A stretch of 64,000 bases of DNA from JAEUMD01 sp050250815 (GTDB lineage: Bacteria; Pseudomonadota; Alphaproteobacteria; Rhizobiales; Hyphomicrobiaceae). This document shows, one piece after another, positions 8,497 to 17,633 of the stretch. The notes beneath the pieces are model-generated. The model was not told where the DNA came from. It searched no databases and was given only the letters and a program-made list of their open reading frames with translations. The stretch spans positions 1 to 64,000 of the forward strand of contig JBFWNY010000012.1 of assembly GCA_050250815.1 (NCBI GenBank). Reading direction: 5' to 3'. Position numbers and translations under genes: made by a program. The stretch's first letter is position 1; each line of letters begins with the position of its first letter.

Positions 8497-8603
8497 GAGT
8501 GCCCCCAGAAAAGCGCGGCCGGATCAGGCACGCGCCGGCTCACCTCGACGCCGAATCGACCTCAAGAATGGTAAGCAGCACAAGTCCACAAGGGAACGCG
8601 TGC

Positions 8604-9170
8604 ATGACCTTGCCAACGGATAATTCTGAGGCCGGGAGCGCCACGACCCCGCCGCCGGCAGGGCGCGCGGCGCATGGCCCGAAGACCGTATCGGCGTTCG
8701 TGCCGCGCATAACTGAAAAGGCGTTCGCCAAGCACGGCTTCGCCGCAGCCACCCTCATAACCGACTGGCCCGTAATCGTCGGCGAGGAGTTCGCACGTAC
8801 AACGCGTCCGGAGCGGCTCAAGTGGCCTCGTCCGCCCGGAGACGCGCTCGCCGCGAGCGAGGAGGGCCGCGGCCGGCCGGGAGCGACGCTGACGCTAGCA
8901 GTCGATGCGGCGGCTGCGCTCGACATCCAGTACCGGACCGATCAGATCATCGAACGCGTGAACGGCTACTTTGGCTATGCAGCCATCACCGGGGTGAAGC
9001 TGCGGCAGGTCGCCACCGGTTTCGACGAACCAGAGGCCCAGGCACGGCCCGCCCGAGATGAGCGAAAGGCCGCCGCCCCACCACCGGTTGCGTCGTCGGC
9101 AGCCGACGATGATCCGCTGCAAGATGCGTTGCTGCGGCTCGGGCGCAGCATCGCGTCCTCGACCGGCTGA
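8604..9170 (+). CDS. DUF721/DciA-like protein
   Basis: A 188-residue protein starting at the ATG at 8604, supported by AAGGGAA eight bases upstream. It carries a DUF721/DciA core (residues about 30-140: AFAKHGFAAATLITDWPVIV, GEEFARTTRPERL) with the usual acidic/basic patches, then a low-complexity tail. DciA loads the replicative helicase DnaB in bacteria lacking DnaC, but alphaproteobacterial members are less studied. The neighbours (mutY upstream, dsbA and smc downstream) match the usual rhizobial order. Confidence 0.75.
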   Translation: MTLPTDNSEAGSATTPPPAGRAAHGPKTVSAFVPRITEKAFAKHGFAAATLITDWPVIVGEEFARTTRPERLKWPRPPGDALAASEEGRGRPGATLTLAVDAAAALDIQYRTDQIIERVNGYFGYAAITGVKLRQVATGFDEPEAQARPARDERKAAAPPPVASSAADDDPLQDALLRLGRSIASSTG

Positions 9171-9373
9171 CGCCGGCCGGCACGGCTGCTCGCCGATCAC
9201 TGCCTTTTGATGTCACAGCGAGCACACACCCGTTGCCCGGACCGCGCATTCATTTGGCATTCAAGCCGCTTTTGCCTTATTTGGCTCGGTCGCGCCGTGT
9301 TATCGGGCGCATCGCAATCGTCCGCGCCCGCTTCATGCCCGACGGCGAGCGGCGCCCCATCGGGAGACCTCGT

Positions 9374-10066
9374 GTGACCCAGCCTGCATCGCGCTCGCGC
9401 CTCCTCGCCGTCTCCCGCCGCGCTCTGATGTGTGGCACTGCAAGCCTGGCCGCTGTCGCCGCTATCGGATCATTCGTCCCGGCCGCGCATGCCGAGCGCG
9501 ACGTACCCGTCGAAGACCTGATGAAGCCCGCCGAAGGCCTGGATGACGTGGCGCTCGGCCCGGTCGATGCCAAGGTCGTCATTGTCGAGTACGCCTCGCT
9601 GACCTGCGGCCACTGCGGCCGCTTCCACCGCGAGGTGTTCCCGGAACTCAAGAAGAAGTACATCGACACGGGCAAGATCCGCTTCATCATGCGCGAGTTC
9701 CCGCTCGACAATCTGGCCGCCGCCGCGGCCATGCTCGCACGCTGCGTCGACAAGTCGAAGACGTACGATCTGCTCGACGTGCTTTTCGAGAAGCAGGCCG
9801 ACTGGGCTTATGCGCAGGGAAATCCGGTTCCGAAGCTTTTCGAGATCGCCAAGCAGGCCGGCTTCACGCAGGAGTCGTTCGAGAAGTGCCTGACCGACCA
9901 GCCGCTGCTCGACAAGATCAATGCGCAGCGTTCGCGCGGGTCCGAGCAGTTCGGCGTCAGCGCCACGCCGACATTCTTCATCAACGGCAAGCGTCTGACG
10001 GCGGGCCCCTCGATGGAAGCGTTCTCTGCCGCCATCGACCCGCAGTTGGGCGAGGACAAAAAGTAG
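9374..10066 (+). CDS. DsbA-family thiol:disulfide oxidoreductase
   Basis: A periplasmic thioredoxin-fold protein of about 230 residues. The start is the GTG at 9374, with GGGAG seven bases upstream; an ATG at 9335 is the alternative. A basic N-terminus and hydrophobic segment ending in PAAHA form the signal peptide. The active site is CGHC at 78-81, and the cis-proline loop is in SATPTFFINGK. The long helical insertion between them is typical of DsbA/ScsC-type proteins. A second DsbA-like gene follows 31 bases downstream and the two probably form an operon. Confidence 0.85.
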   Translation: MTQPASRSRLLAVSRRALMCGTASLAAVAAIGSFVPAAHAERDVPVEDLMKPAEGLDDVALGPVDAKVVIVEYASLTCGHCGRFHREVFPELKKKYIDTGKIRFIMREFPLDNLAAAAAMLARCVDKSKTYDLLDVLFEKQADWAYAQGNPVPKLFEIAKQAGFTQESFEKCLTDQPLLDKINAQRSRGSEQFGVSATPTFFINGKRLTAGPSMEAFSAAIDPQLGEDKK

Positions 10067-10097
10067 CGCCCGGCGCGCAGCTTGCGAAGGAATGCTC

Positions 10098-10940
10098 GTG
10101 AAACAGCGCGGCAAGGCAGCTCGCGGTATCATTGCGGCCCTGCTCAGCGCGGGGCTCGCAGTAGGCTTGAGCGCGTGTGCCGGCGAGCAACTGCTGAGCG
10201 TGGGCAACGCGACACCCGAACCCGCGCAGGATAGCGCCGCGTCCTCGCCCTACGGTGCCTCTGCGACGACCACCGCGGCCTCCGGCCCGCTCGACGCCAT
10301 GTCGCTGTCGGGGCAGGTCAGCGGTCGACCGCCCGGCGGGCGCGAGGTGATCGCCGCGCCGACCGAAGCGGAAATAACGAAGACGGGCACCCTGCCCGAG
10401 ATGGCGTGGGGCCGGCAGGACGCGCCCGTCACCGTCGTCAAGTACATGTCGTTAACCTGCCCCTACTGCCGCAAATTCCATCTGGAGGTCTTCCCGGCCT
10501 TCAAGAAGAAGTACATCGATACGGGCAAAGTGCGCTTCATCATCCGCGAGTTCCCGATCGGGCGCTCGTCGGGCAACGCCACCATCGCGCTGCGTTGCGC
10601 CCCGCCCGAGAAGTACCTCGACCTCTACGGCCGCTTCCTGTCGCAACAGTCCTCCTGGGTGTCGCAGGAAGTTCGGCTCGACGCCATCTTCAAGGTTGCG
10701 CAGCAGGTGGGGATGACGCGGGCGCGCTTCGATGCCTGCCTTGTCGATCAGCCGATGATCGACGGGCTGCGCTGGGTCAAGGACCGTGGCCGGACGCTGG
10801 GCATCATCGGCACGCCCAACTTCTTCGTCGCCGGCAAGCTGGTGAAGCGCGTGCTGAGCCTCGACGACCTTTCAGGGCTGGTCGATGCGGCGCTGACCGG
10901 AAAGGGCGGCGGCGCCGCCGCGGCGACCGCGGCACGCTAG
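10098..10940 (+). CDS. DsbA-like thioredoxin-fold lipoprotein
   Basis: About 280 residues. AAGGA at 10087-10091 sits six bases from the GTG at 10098 but touches the ATG at 10092, so the GTG is preferred. A lipobox LSAC with C27 marks a lipoprotein. An 80-residue Ala/Ser/Pro-rich tether precedes the thioredoxin domain, whose active site is CPYC at 121-124 and cis-proline loop is GTPNFFVAGK. It is clearly paralogous to the upstream protein (both share a KKKYIDTGK segment), but is membrane-tethered with a different CxxC pair. The substrate is unknown. Confidence 0.82.
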   Translation: MKQRGKAARGIIAALLSAGLAVGLSACAGEQLLSVGNATPEPAQDSAASSPYGASATTTAASGPLDAMSLSGQVSGRPPGGREVIAAPTEAEITKTGTLPEMAWGRQDAPVTVVKYMSLTCPYCRKFHLEVFPAFKKKYIDTGKVRFIIREFPIGRSSGNATIALRCAPPEKYLDLYGRFLSQQSSWVSQEVRLDAIFKVAQQVGMTRARFDACLVDQPMIDGLRWVKDRGRTLGIIGTPNFFVAGKLVKRVLSLDDLSGLVDAALTGKGGGAAAATAAR

Positions 10941-11109
10941 CGGCTGCTCGCCATCCGTTGCGTCTGCTTTGCGCCAGAACCACGGGTCCGTGGACGGCCG
11001 ACAATCCACCGGAACCGCGCGCCGCGCACCTGACAGCGGCGGCGGAATCGCGCGATAATCGGCCGTTGCACGCAGGCCCCGCGCCCCACCGAGGACGACA
11101 CCGCCACCC

Positions 11110-14100
11110 ATGAAGATTTCCCGCCTCAGACTGCTCGGCTTCAAGTCGTTCGTCGAGCCCACCGAGCTCATCATCGAGCCGGGGCTCACGGGCGTCGTCG
11201 GCCCGAACGGCTGCGGCAAGTCGAACCTGCTCGAGGCGCTGCGCTGGGTCATGGGCGAGACCTCGCACAAGTCGATGCGCGCGGCCTCCATGGACGACGT
11301 CATCTTCTCGGGCACCACGTCGCGGCCACCGCGCATCGCCGCCGAAGTGACGATGTTCCTCGACAATTCCGAACGACAGGCGCCCGCCGAACTCAACGAC
11401 CGCGATACGATCGAGATCACGCGGCGCATCGAGCGCGAGGCAGGCTCGGCCTACCGCATCAACGGCAAGGAGGCGCGTGCCCGCGATATCAAGATCCTGT
11501 TCGAGGATGCGGCCACCGGCGCGCGCTCGCCCGCGCTCGTCCGCCAGGGCCAGATCGGCGAGATCGTCAACGCCAAACCCGAGCAGCGGCGGCGAATCCT
11601 GGAAGACGCGGCCGGCGTCGCCGGGCTGCACTCGCGCCGCCACGAGGCGGAACTGCGCCTGAAGGCTGCCGAAGCGAACCTTGCGCGCATCACCGACGTG
11701 CTCGGCCAGCTCACCTCGCAGATCGACACGCTGAAGCGGCAGGCGCGGCAGGCACGACGCTACAAGGAGCTGTCGGAGGACATTCGCCGGCACGAAGCGC
11801 TCGTTCTGCATTTGAACTGGACGGAAGCGCAGCGGAGCGTGGATGCGGAGGAGACCGCGCTGAAGGACGTGCTGACGCGGCTCACCGATGCACTCGCTGC
11901 CGAAGCGCGCGCCATCAAGCTCGAAACAGAACGCTCAGAGGCGCTGCCCAGCCTGCGCGAGACCGAGGCACGCGCGGCCGCGGCCCTGCATCGCATCAAG
12001 GTCGAGAGCGAGAACTTCGAGCGCGAGGCCAAGCGTGCCGCCGACCGTCTGGCCGAGCTGGAGCGCACGCTTGAGCACCTGGAAGCCGACAAGACACGCG
12101 AAATCAAGCTGATCGCGGAAGCGCAGGATCTGCAGGTTCGGCTCGGCGACGAGATAGCCGCACTGTCGACCGCGGATGCGACCGCCGAGGCCGCCGAGAG
12201 TGATGCCGGCACGCGCAGCACCCAGGCGGCGGCGCATCTGGCCACCGCCGACGAGGCACTTTCGGAGCTCACACACAAGCTCGCCGATGCGCGTGCCCAG
12301 CAACGCAGCCTCAATGCCGCCGTGAGCGATCGCAGGCAGCGTCGTGAGAAGTCGGAACGGCAGCTTGCCGCGCTCGAAGCGCAGGAGCGGGAGGTAGCCG
12401 CCCGGGCGCCCGACGTCGAGAAGCTCAACGCCACGATGGCGCTCGGTCAGCAATTGGCGCAGGCGATCGTCGAGATCGAGGCTGCAACGCTGGCGGCCGA
12501 AGCACGCGCGGGCGAATTGCAGCAGGCGCTGGCGACACGCCGCGCCGACGCGGCGGATGCCCGCCTCGCCATGCGCGCGATTGCCACCGAACGCGAGACG
12601 CTGGCCCGGCTGCTCGTTCCTCAGCGTGACAGCGAGGTTCCGGCAATCGTCGATCAGTTGCGCGTCGCGCCGGGGTTCGAAACAGCGCTAGGCGCCGCCC
12701 TGGGCGACGATCTCGACGCGCCTGCAGGTGAGGATGCCGCGATCCACTGGCGGCTCGTCGATGCCGGCGGCGACGACCCGGCGCTGCCGGAGGGCGCCGG
12801 ACCGCTGTTCGAGCACGTGCACGCACCGGCCGAGTTGCATCGCCGCCTGCGCCAGATCGGCATCGTTCGCGCCAAGGACGGCCCGCGTCTTCAGTCCAGG
12901 CTCGCGCCCGGGCAGCGGCTCGTCAGCCGCAACGGTGACTTGTGGCGCTGGGATGGCTTCGTCGCCGCGGCCGACGGAACGACGGCGGCCGCCCAGCGCC
13001 TCGCGCAAAAGAACCGGCTTGCCGCCATCGAATACGAGGAGGCTCAGGCGCGTGAGGCGGCAGAGCAGCTTTCAGCGGCCGAGCAGAGTGCCACGACCGC
13101 CCACACCGCAGCCTCCGACGAGGAGCGGACGCTGCGGCAATCCTGGCGCGCGACGCAGGCCCAGCTGGCGGAGACACGTGACGCTCTGACCAGGATCGAG
13201 CGCGCCGCGCGAGAGACGGAAGGGCGCCTCGCCTCGATCCGCGAGGCCAAGCAGCGCGCGGCCGACGATGTCGCCGAAGCCCGGACGCTTGAGGGTCAGT
13301 CTGTTGCCGCCCTCGCCGATCTTCCGGCCATCGACGAACTGGAGTTGCAGCACTCCGCCGCCCGGCAGGAGAGCGAGGCCCGCCGCGTCGCGGTCGCAGC
13401 GGCACTCGCCGAGGTCGCCGAGTTGACGCGCGCGCGTCGAGCACGAGCCGAGCGCCGCGAGGCCGCAGCGGCCGACGTGCGCCGTTGGCACGAGCGCCGG
13501 ACGGCCGCTGAAGCCCAGGTCCGCACACTCGCGGAGCGGGCGGCCGCACTGACGAGCGAACGCGACACCTTGGCCGATCTGCCAGCCAAGATCGAAGCGA
13601 GCCGTCAGGCCCTGCTCGACAGGCTGTCCACTGCAGAAAGCGAACGCCGCACCGCCGCCGACGTGCTGGCGGCGGCCGAAGGCGGGCTGCGCCAGACCCA
13701 GCAGACGTTGAAGGCTGCGCAGGCATCGGTCGGCGACGAGCGCGAGGGGCGTGCGCGTATCGAGGCGCGCCTGGAAGCCGCCCGCCAGCGGCGGCAGGAC
13801 GAGGCGCGCCGCATCCGCGAGACGCTGGGCGTCATTCCGGAGGGCTGCCTGCCGCTGGCCGGCTATGAGCCCGGCCAGCCGCTGCCATCGCTCGACGAGG
13901 CGGACCGGCAGCTTGCGAAGGTGAAATCCGACCGCGAACGGCTCGGCGGCGTCAATCTGGCCGCCGACGACGAACTCGTGTCGCTGGGTCAGCAGCACGA
14001 GACGCTGGAGACCGAGCGCGCCGACGTCGAGCAGGCGATCGCCAAGCTGCGCGGAGCCATTGGCGCCCTGAACCGTGAGGCCAAGAAGCGGCTCGACGAC

Positions 14101-14568
14101 GCCTTCACCACGGTCAACGGACATTTCCAGCGCCTGTTCACGACCCTGTTCGGGGGCGGCGAGGCGCGGCTGGAGATGGTCGAGGGCGAAGATCCGCTCG
14201 AAGGCGGGCTCGAGATCATCGCCAAGCCGCCCGGCAAGAAGCCGGCGACCCTGTCGCTGCTCTCCGGCGGCGAGCAGACTCTGACAGCACTGTCGCTGAT
14301 CTTCGCGGTCTTCCTGACCAACCCGTCGCCCATCTGCGTGCTCGACGAGGTGGACGCGCCGCTGGACGATTCCAACGTCGACCGTTTCTGCACCCTGATG
14401 GAGAAGATGGCCGAGGAGACGGCGACGCGCTTCCTGGTCATCACGCACCACCCCATGACGATGGCGCGCATGAACCGTCTGTTCGGCGTGACGATGGTCG
14501 AGAAGGGCATTTCACAGCTCGTTTCGGTCGATCTGGAGACCGCTCAGCGCTTCCTCGAGGCGAGCTGA
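11110..14568 (+). CDS. smc: chromosome segregation protein SMC
   Basis: A 1152-residue SMC ATPase that compacts and separates replicated chromosomes with ScpA/ScpB. The Walker A GPNGCGKS is at 31-38, and two long coiled coils flank a hinge at about residues 506-634. The ABC signature LSGGEQ and Walker B ICVLDEVDAPLDD lie in the last 110 residues. The length is normal for alphaproteobacteria. No convincing Shine-Dalgarno is close to the ATG; GAGGACG is about 15 bases upstream. scpA and scpB are not in the window. Confidence 0.97.
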   Translation: MKISRLRLLGFKSFVEPTELIIEPGLTGVVGPNGCGKSNLLEALRWVMGETSHKSMRAASMDDVIFSGTTSRPPRIAAEVTMFLDNSERQAPAELNDRDTIEITRRIEREAGSAYRINGKEARARDIKILFEDAATGARSPALVRQGQIGEIVNAKPEQRRRILEDAAGVAGLHSRRHEAELRLKAAEANLARITDVLGQLTSQIDTLKRQARQARRYKELSEDIRRHEALVLHLNWTEAQRSVDAEETALKDVLTRLTDALAAEARAIKLETERSEALPSLRETEARAAAALHRIKVESENFEREAKRAADRLAELERTLEHLEADKTREIKLIAEAQDLQVRLGDEIAALSTADATAEAAESDAGTRSTQAAAHLATADEALSELTHKLADARAQQRSLNAAVSDRRQRREKSERQLAALEAQEREVAARAPDVEKLNATMALGQQLAQAIVEIEAATLAAEARAGELQQALATRRADAADARLAMRAIATERETLARLLVPQRDSEVPAIVDQLRVAPGFETALGAALGDDLDAPAGEDAAIHWRLVDAGGDDPALPEGAGPLFEHVHAPAELHRRLRQIGIVRAKDGPRLQSRLAPGQRLVSRNGDLWRWDGFVAAADGTTAAAQRLAQKNRLAAIEYEEAQAREAAEQLSAAEQSATTAHTAASDEERTLRQSWRATQAQLAETRDALTRIERAARETEGRLASIREAKQRAADDVAEARTLEGQSVAALADLPAIDELELQHSAARQESEARRVAVAAALAEVAELTRARRARAERREAAAADVRRWHERRTAAEAQVRTLAERAAALTSERDTLADLPAKIEASRQALLDRLSTAESERRTAADVLAAAEGGLRQTQQTLKAAQASVGDEREGRARIEARLEAARQRRQDEARRIRETLGVIPEGCLPLAGYEPGQPLPSLDEADRQLAKVKSDRERLGGVNLAADDELVSLGQQHETLETERADVEQAIAKLRGAIGALNREAKKRLDDAFTTVNGHFQRLFTTLFGGGEARLEMVEGEDPLEGGLEIIAKPPGKKPATLSLLSGGEQTLTALSLIFAVFLTNPSPICVLDEVDAPLDDSNVDRFCTLMEKMAEETATRFLVITHHPMTMARMNRLFGVTMVEKGISQLVSVDLETAQRFLEAS

Positions 14569-14713
14569 GCCGCGGCCCGCCGCGGCAGCGGGGCACGAAC
14601 CGTGAAGCGCCCAGGCAGGGCAGTTCGCACCGTCTCGCACGAAGGTCTAAACCGCTTCGCCAGAAGCCCGATTTCGGCCCGTGAATCCCGACGTTTGTCG
14701 GGTCCTGCGTTCC

Positions 14714-14742
14714 TTGACTCGGATATAGGCCGTCACTAAGGT
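14714..14742 (+). promoter_or_regulatory. possible promoter of the atp operon
   Basis: TTGACT at 14714-14719 and TAAGGT at 14737-14742 are separated by 17 bases. They lie 59-87 bases before the atpI start in the smc-atpI gap. The -35 element is good but the -10 is poor. Confidence 0.35.
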
Positions 14743-14800
14743 GCGCCGCGTCTGGCCCACCCTGTGTGAGCCCGGCGCCCTGTTTCCAGGACCTGCCCAG

Positions 14801-15217
14801 ATGTCGAGTTCCGAAAATGGACAGCCTGGAGGTGGGGGCTCGCTCAGCCCCGAGGAAAAAGCCCAGTTTCAGCGGCGCGTCTCCGAGCTCGACAAGAAGC
14901 TCGACAAGGTGCGCGCGGAACGAGCGGTCGAATCCAAAGCGGATGCGCGTGGGAGCTCGGCCCTGGGCGGCCGAGGTATGAGTTATGGTTTCAAGATTGG
15001 CTCCGAGTTCGTCGGGGCCATTCTTGTGGGCGCGGCGATCGGCTATGGCCTGGACTTGCTCCTGGGCACCAAGCCGTGGCTCTTGCTCGTGTTTTTTGTG
15101 TTGGGCTTCGCCGCCGGCGTGCTCAATGTGACGCGCGGATATGGCCGGCTGCAGTCGGACATCAACCGCGAGACCGGCGGCAATATCGGCCACTCCGTGC
15201 CGGACAACGACGACTGA
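14801..15217 (+). CDS. atpI: ATP synthase protein I (AtpI/AtpZ-like)
   Basis: A 138-residue membrane protein that helps assemble the c-ring. The start is the ATG at 14801 (MSSSENGQ) with CCAGGA upstream; the longer frame from 14741 is not needed. The N-terminal 45 residues are polar and charged with a helical heptad-like stretch. Two transmembrane helices follow (about 66-86 and 93-112), joined by a short loop with GYGLDLLLGTKPW. It leads the F0 operon, as is usual. Confidence 0.88.
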   Translation: MSSSENGQPGGGGSLSPEEKAQFQRRVSELDKKLDKVRAERAVESKADARGSSALGGRGMSYGFKIGSEFVGAILVGAAIGYGLDLLLGTKPWLLLVFFVLGFAAGVLNVTRGYGRLQSDINRETGGNIGHSVPDNDD

Positions 15218-15236
15218 ACACCTTGGGGGTTCTCAA

Positions 15237-16046
15237 GTGGCTTCTGAATCTCATGGCGGCGGCGGCATGCCCGACCCCATCCACCAGTTCGAGATCAAGC
15301 GCCTGTTCTCCTTCGACCTGTTCGGGCTCGACGCGACATTCACCAACTCCTCGCTGTTCATGGTGATCGCCGTCGCCCTGATCGCCGGGTTTCTGATCTT
15401 CTCCATGCGCGGCCGCTCGCTGGTGCCGACCCGGCTGCAGTCGCTTGCCGAGATTCTCTATGAGTTCGTCGCCGGTATGGTCCGCGACACGATGGGCGGA
15501 CACGATCACGGCCACGGACATGGCCACGGCGGCGGGGCAATGCGCTTCTTCCCGCTCGTGTTCACGATCTTCATCTTCATCCTGACGCTCAACATGCTGG
15601 GCATGATTCCGGGCTTCTTCACGGTGACAAGCCATCTGGCGGTCACCGCCGGCCTCGCCCTGCTCGTTTTCGTCATCGTGCTCGCGGTCGGCTTCGCCAA
15701 GAACGGGGTTGGCTTCCTCAAGCTGTTCGTGCCATCCGGCGTGCCGATCTACGTGCTTCCTCTGGTCGTGATGATCGAGATCATCTCGTTCCTGTCGCGG
15801 CCGATCAGCCACTCGGTACGTCTGTTCGCCAACATGCTGGCCGGACACATCACGCTCAAGGTATTCGCGGGCTTCATCATCATGCTGCTGGGGGCCGGCG
15901 GCGCCTACGGCATCCTCTCCATACTTCCTCTGACCATGGCGACGGCCCTGACGGCGCTCGAGTTCCTCGTGGCGTTCCTGCAGGCCTACGTGTTCGCCAT
16001 GCTCACCTGCATGTATCTCAACGACGCGCTCCACCCCGGCCACTGA
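15237..16046 (+). CDS. atpB: F0F1 ATP synthase subunit a
   Basis: Subunit a forms the proton half-channels against the c-ring. The start is the GTG at 15237 with a GGGGG site eight bases upstream, giving 269 residues; an ATG at 15267 is an alternative. The essential arginine is R195 in SHSVRLFANMLAGH, and a second conserved polar helix lies near the C-terminus. A His/Gly-rich insertion (H89, H91, H93, H95, H97) sits in the loop after the first transmembrane helix, before MRFFPLVF. That stretch is unusual for this subunit. Confidence 0.96.
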   Translation: MASESHGGGGMPDPIHQFEIKRLFSFDLFGLDATFTNSSLFMVIAVALIAGFLIFSMRGRSLVPTRLQSLAEILYEFVAGMVRDTMGGHDHGHGHGHGGGAMRFFPLVFTIFIFILTLNMLGMIPGFFTVTSHLAVTAGLALLVFVIVLAVGFAKNGVGFLKLFVPSGVPIYVLPLVVMIEIISFLSRPISHSVRLFANMLAGHITLKVFAGFIIMLLGAGGAYGILSILPLTMATALTALEFLVAFLQAYVFAMLTCMYLNDALHPGH

Positions 16047-16110
16047 GCCGGGCGGAGCGCCGGCGTCCAACGGCAACCATCGAACCCATCCCATCTCAAG
16101 GAGAAGAAAC

Positions 16111-16335
16111 ATGGATCCAGCTTCCGCCAAGCTTATCGGTGCCGGTCTCGCCGCCATCGGCACGGGCGCCGCCGCGATCGGCGTCGGCAACCTGTTCGGC
16201 CAGTTCCTGCAGGGCGCGTTGCGTAACCCGTCGGCTGCCGACGGCCAGTTCGGCCGCCTGATCTTCGGCTTCGCCGTGACCGAAGCGCTCGGCATCTTCG
16301 CGCTGCTGATCGCCTTCCTGCTGCTGTTCACCTGA
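16111..16335 (+). CDS. atpE: F0F1 ATP synthase subunit c
   Basis: A 74-residue hairpin of two transmembrane helices that forms the proton-driven rotor ring. The polar loop is ALRNPSAADG at about 36-45, and the proton-carrying carboxylate is E58 in FAVTEALGIF. AAGGAG precedes the ATG. The GxGxGxG-like packing motif in the first helix is present as GAGLAAIGTGAAAIGVG. Confidence 0.97.
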   Translation: MDPASAKLIGAGLAAIGTGAAAIGVGNLFGQFLQGALRNPSAADGQFGRLIFGFAVTEALGIFALLIAFLLLFT

Positions 16336-16494
16336 TCGCGCGCGCCACGATGCGGCGCGGCTGGGACATGAGCGTCTGACCGTCTTCGAGATGGAAGCGA
16401 TCCCGCTTCCATCTCAGACGTGAAGCAGACACTCATACGAGGCCCGCCGCGCCGATCGCATTTTTCCCGACAAGGCCAGAAACGGACCGAGGTC

Positions 16495-17022
16495 ATGGCC
16501 CAGCCGCACACTACAGAAGTCGGGGTGCCGCACGACGCCGGGCACTCCAAGGCTTTCCCGCCGCTCGATCCCAACGTGTTCGTGCCACAGCTCGTCTGGC
16601 TCGCGATCACGTTCGCGATCCTCTACGCGCTGCTGTCGCGCATCGCGCTGCCGCGCATCGGCGAGGTGATCGAGGAGCGGCGCGACCGCATTCAGCGCGA
16701 CCTCGATCATGCCGAGTCGCTGAAGGGCGAGACCGAGAAGGCGCTCAAGGACTATGAGCAGTCGTTCGCCGACGCGCGCGCCAAGGCCGGCGCCATTGCG
16801 CGTGAGACGCGCGACAAGCTGTCGGCGGATACCGACCGTGAGCGTAAGGCGATGGAGGACAAGGTCGCCGCTCAGATCGCCGACTCCGAAGCGCGCATCA
16901 AAGCCATGAAGGACAAGGCGCTGGCGAGCGTAAGCGACATCGCAGCAGATACTGCGAGCGCCATCGTGGGCAAGCTCATCGGCGAGGACGTGTCCGCCGC
17001 CGAGGCGAAGAAGGCCCTCTGA
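16495..17022 (+). CDS. atpF': F0F1 ATP synthase subunit b'
   Basis: A 175-residue stator subunit. The ATG at 16495 (MAQPHTTEV) is chosen over the in-frame ATG at 16420 because GAGG lies directly before it and the family starts there. One transmembrane helix at about 33-50 (QLVWLAITFAILYALLS) is followed by a long charged coiled coil. The b' form, next to a separate b, is typical of alphaproteobacteria and photosynthetic bacteria. Confidence 0.93.
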   Translation: MAQPHTTEVGVPHDAGHSKAFPPLDPNVFVPQLVWLAITFAILYALLSRIALPRIGEVIEERRDRIQRDLDHAESLKGETEKALKDYEQSFADARAKAGAIARETRDKLSADTDRERKAMEDKVAAQIADSEARIKAMKDKALASVSDIAADTASAIVGKLIGEDVSAAEAKKAL

Positions 17023-17046
17023 CGGGCGGCTGGAGGAACAAGGACC

Positions 17047-17544
17047 ATGGCACTTCTCGATCCGGGCGCCGCCGAGTTCTGGGTGCTCATCTCCTTCCTG
17101 CTGTTCTTCGGGATCGTCTTCTACATGAAGGTTCCCGCGATGCTGACAGGCGCGCTGGACGCGCGCGCTGACGCGATCCGCAAGGAGCTGGACGAGGCGC
17201 GCCGCCTGCGCGAGGAAGCGCAGGAGCTGCTGTCCGACTACCAGCGCAAGAAGCGCGAGGCGGAGGAGGAGGCGAAGGGCATCGTCGATCAGGCGCGCCG
17301 CGAGGCCGAGGCCATGGCTGTAGAGACGCGGCGTCAGCTCAACGAGGCCGTCGAGCGCCGCTCGCGCATGGCCGAAGAGAAGATCGCGCGCGCCGAAAAT
17401 CAGGCACTCGCAGAGGTGAGATCATCGGCGGTCGATGCCGCGATCGCCGCGGCTGAGAAGATCCTGGCGTCCAAGGTGCAGGGCGCCAAGGCCGACCAGC
17501 TGATCGCCGACAGTCTTGCCGACATCAAGCGCAAACTGAACTGA
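17047..17544 (+). CDS. atpF: F0F1 ATP synthase subunit b
   Basis: A 165-residue stator subunit with one N-terminal transmembrane helix (about 10-27, FWVLISFLLFFGIVFYMK) and a continuous charged coiled coil that reaches the F1 head. GGAGGAACAAGGACC precedes the ATG. It is the last gene of the F0 operon; the F1 genes are not in this window, consistent with the split atp loci of Hyphomicrobiales. Confidence 0.95.
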   Translation: MALLDPGAAEFWVLISFLLFFGIVFYMKVPAMLTGALDARADAIRKELDEARRLREEAQELLSDYQRKKREAEEEAKGIVDQARREAEAMAVETRRQLNEAVERRSRMAEEKIARAENQALAEVRSSAVDAAIAAAEKILASKVQGAKADQLIADSLADIKRKLN

Positions 17545-17573
17545 GAGGCGCGCCTTTCCGCGCGCCACGTTAG

Positions 17574-17613
17574 AGAAAGAGCCCGGATGGCATCCCGCCT
17601 CCGGGCTCTTTCT
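17574..17613 (+). terminator. terminator after the atp operon
   Basis: A perfect 14-bp stem (17574-17587 with 17600-17613) with a 12-base loop and a short CTTTCT end. It sits 30 bases past the atpF stop and 20 bases from the end of the convergent HlyD-like gene, so it could serve both strands. Confidence 0.8.
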
Positions 17614-17633
17614 ATTGGCGGATGACGCTCTGA

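Noticed and set aside
13072..14451. 459-codon open frame antisense to smc
   Set aside because: It has no conserved features and sits opposite the SMC C-terminal head.
15162..16610. 482-codon open frame opposite atpB and atpE
   Set aside because: It is a composition artefact opposite real F0 subunit genes.
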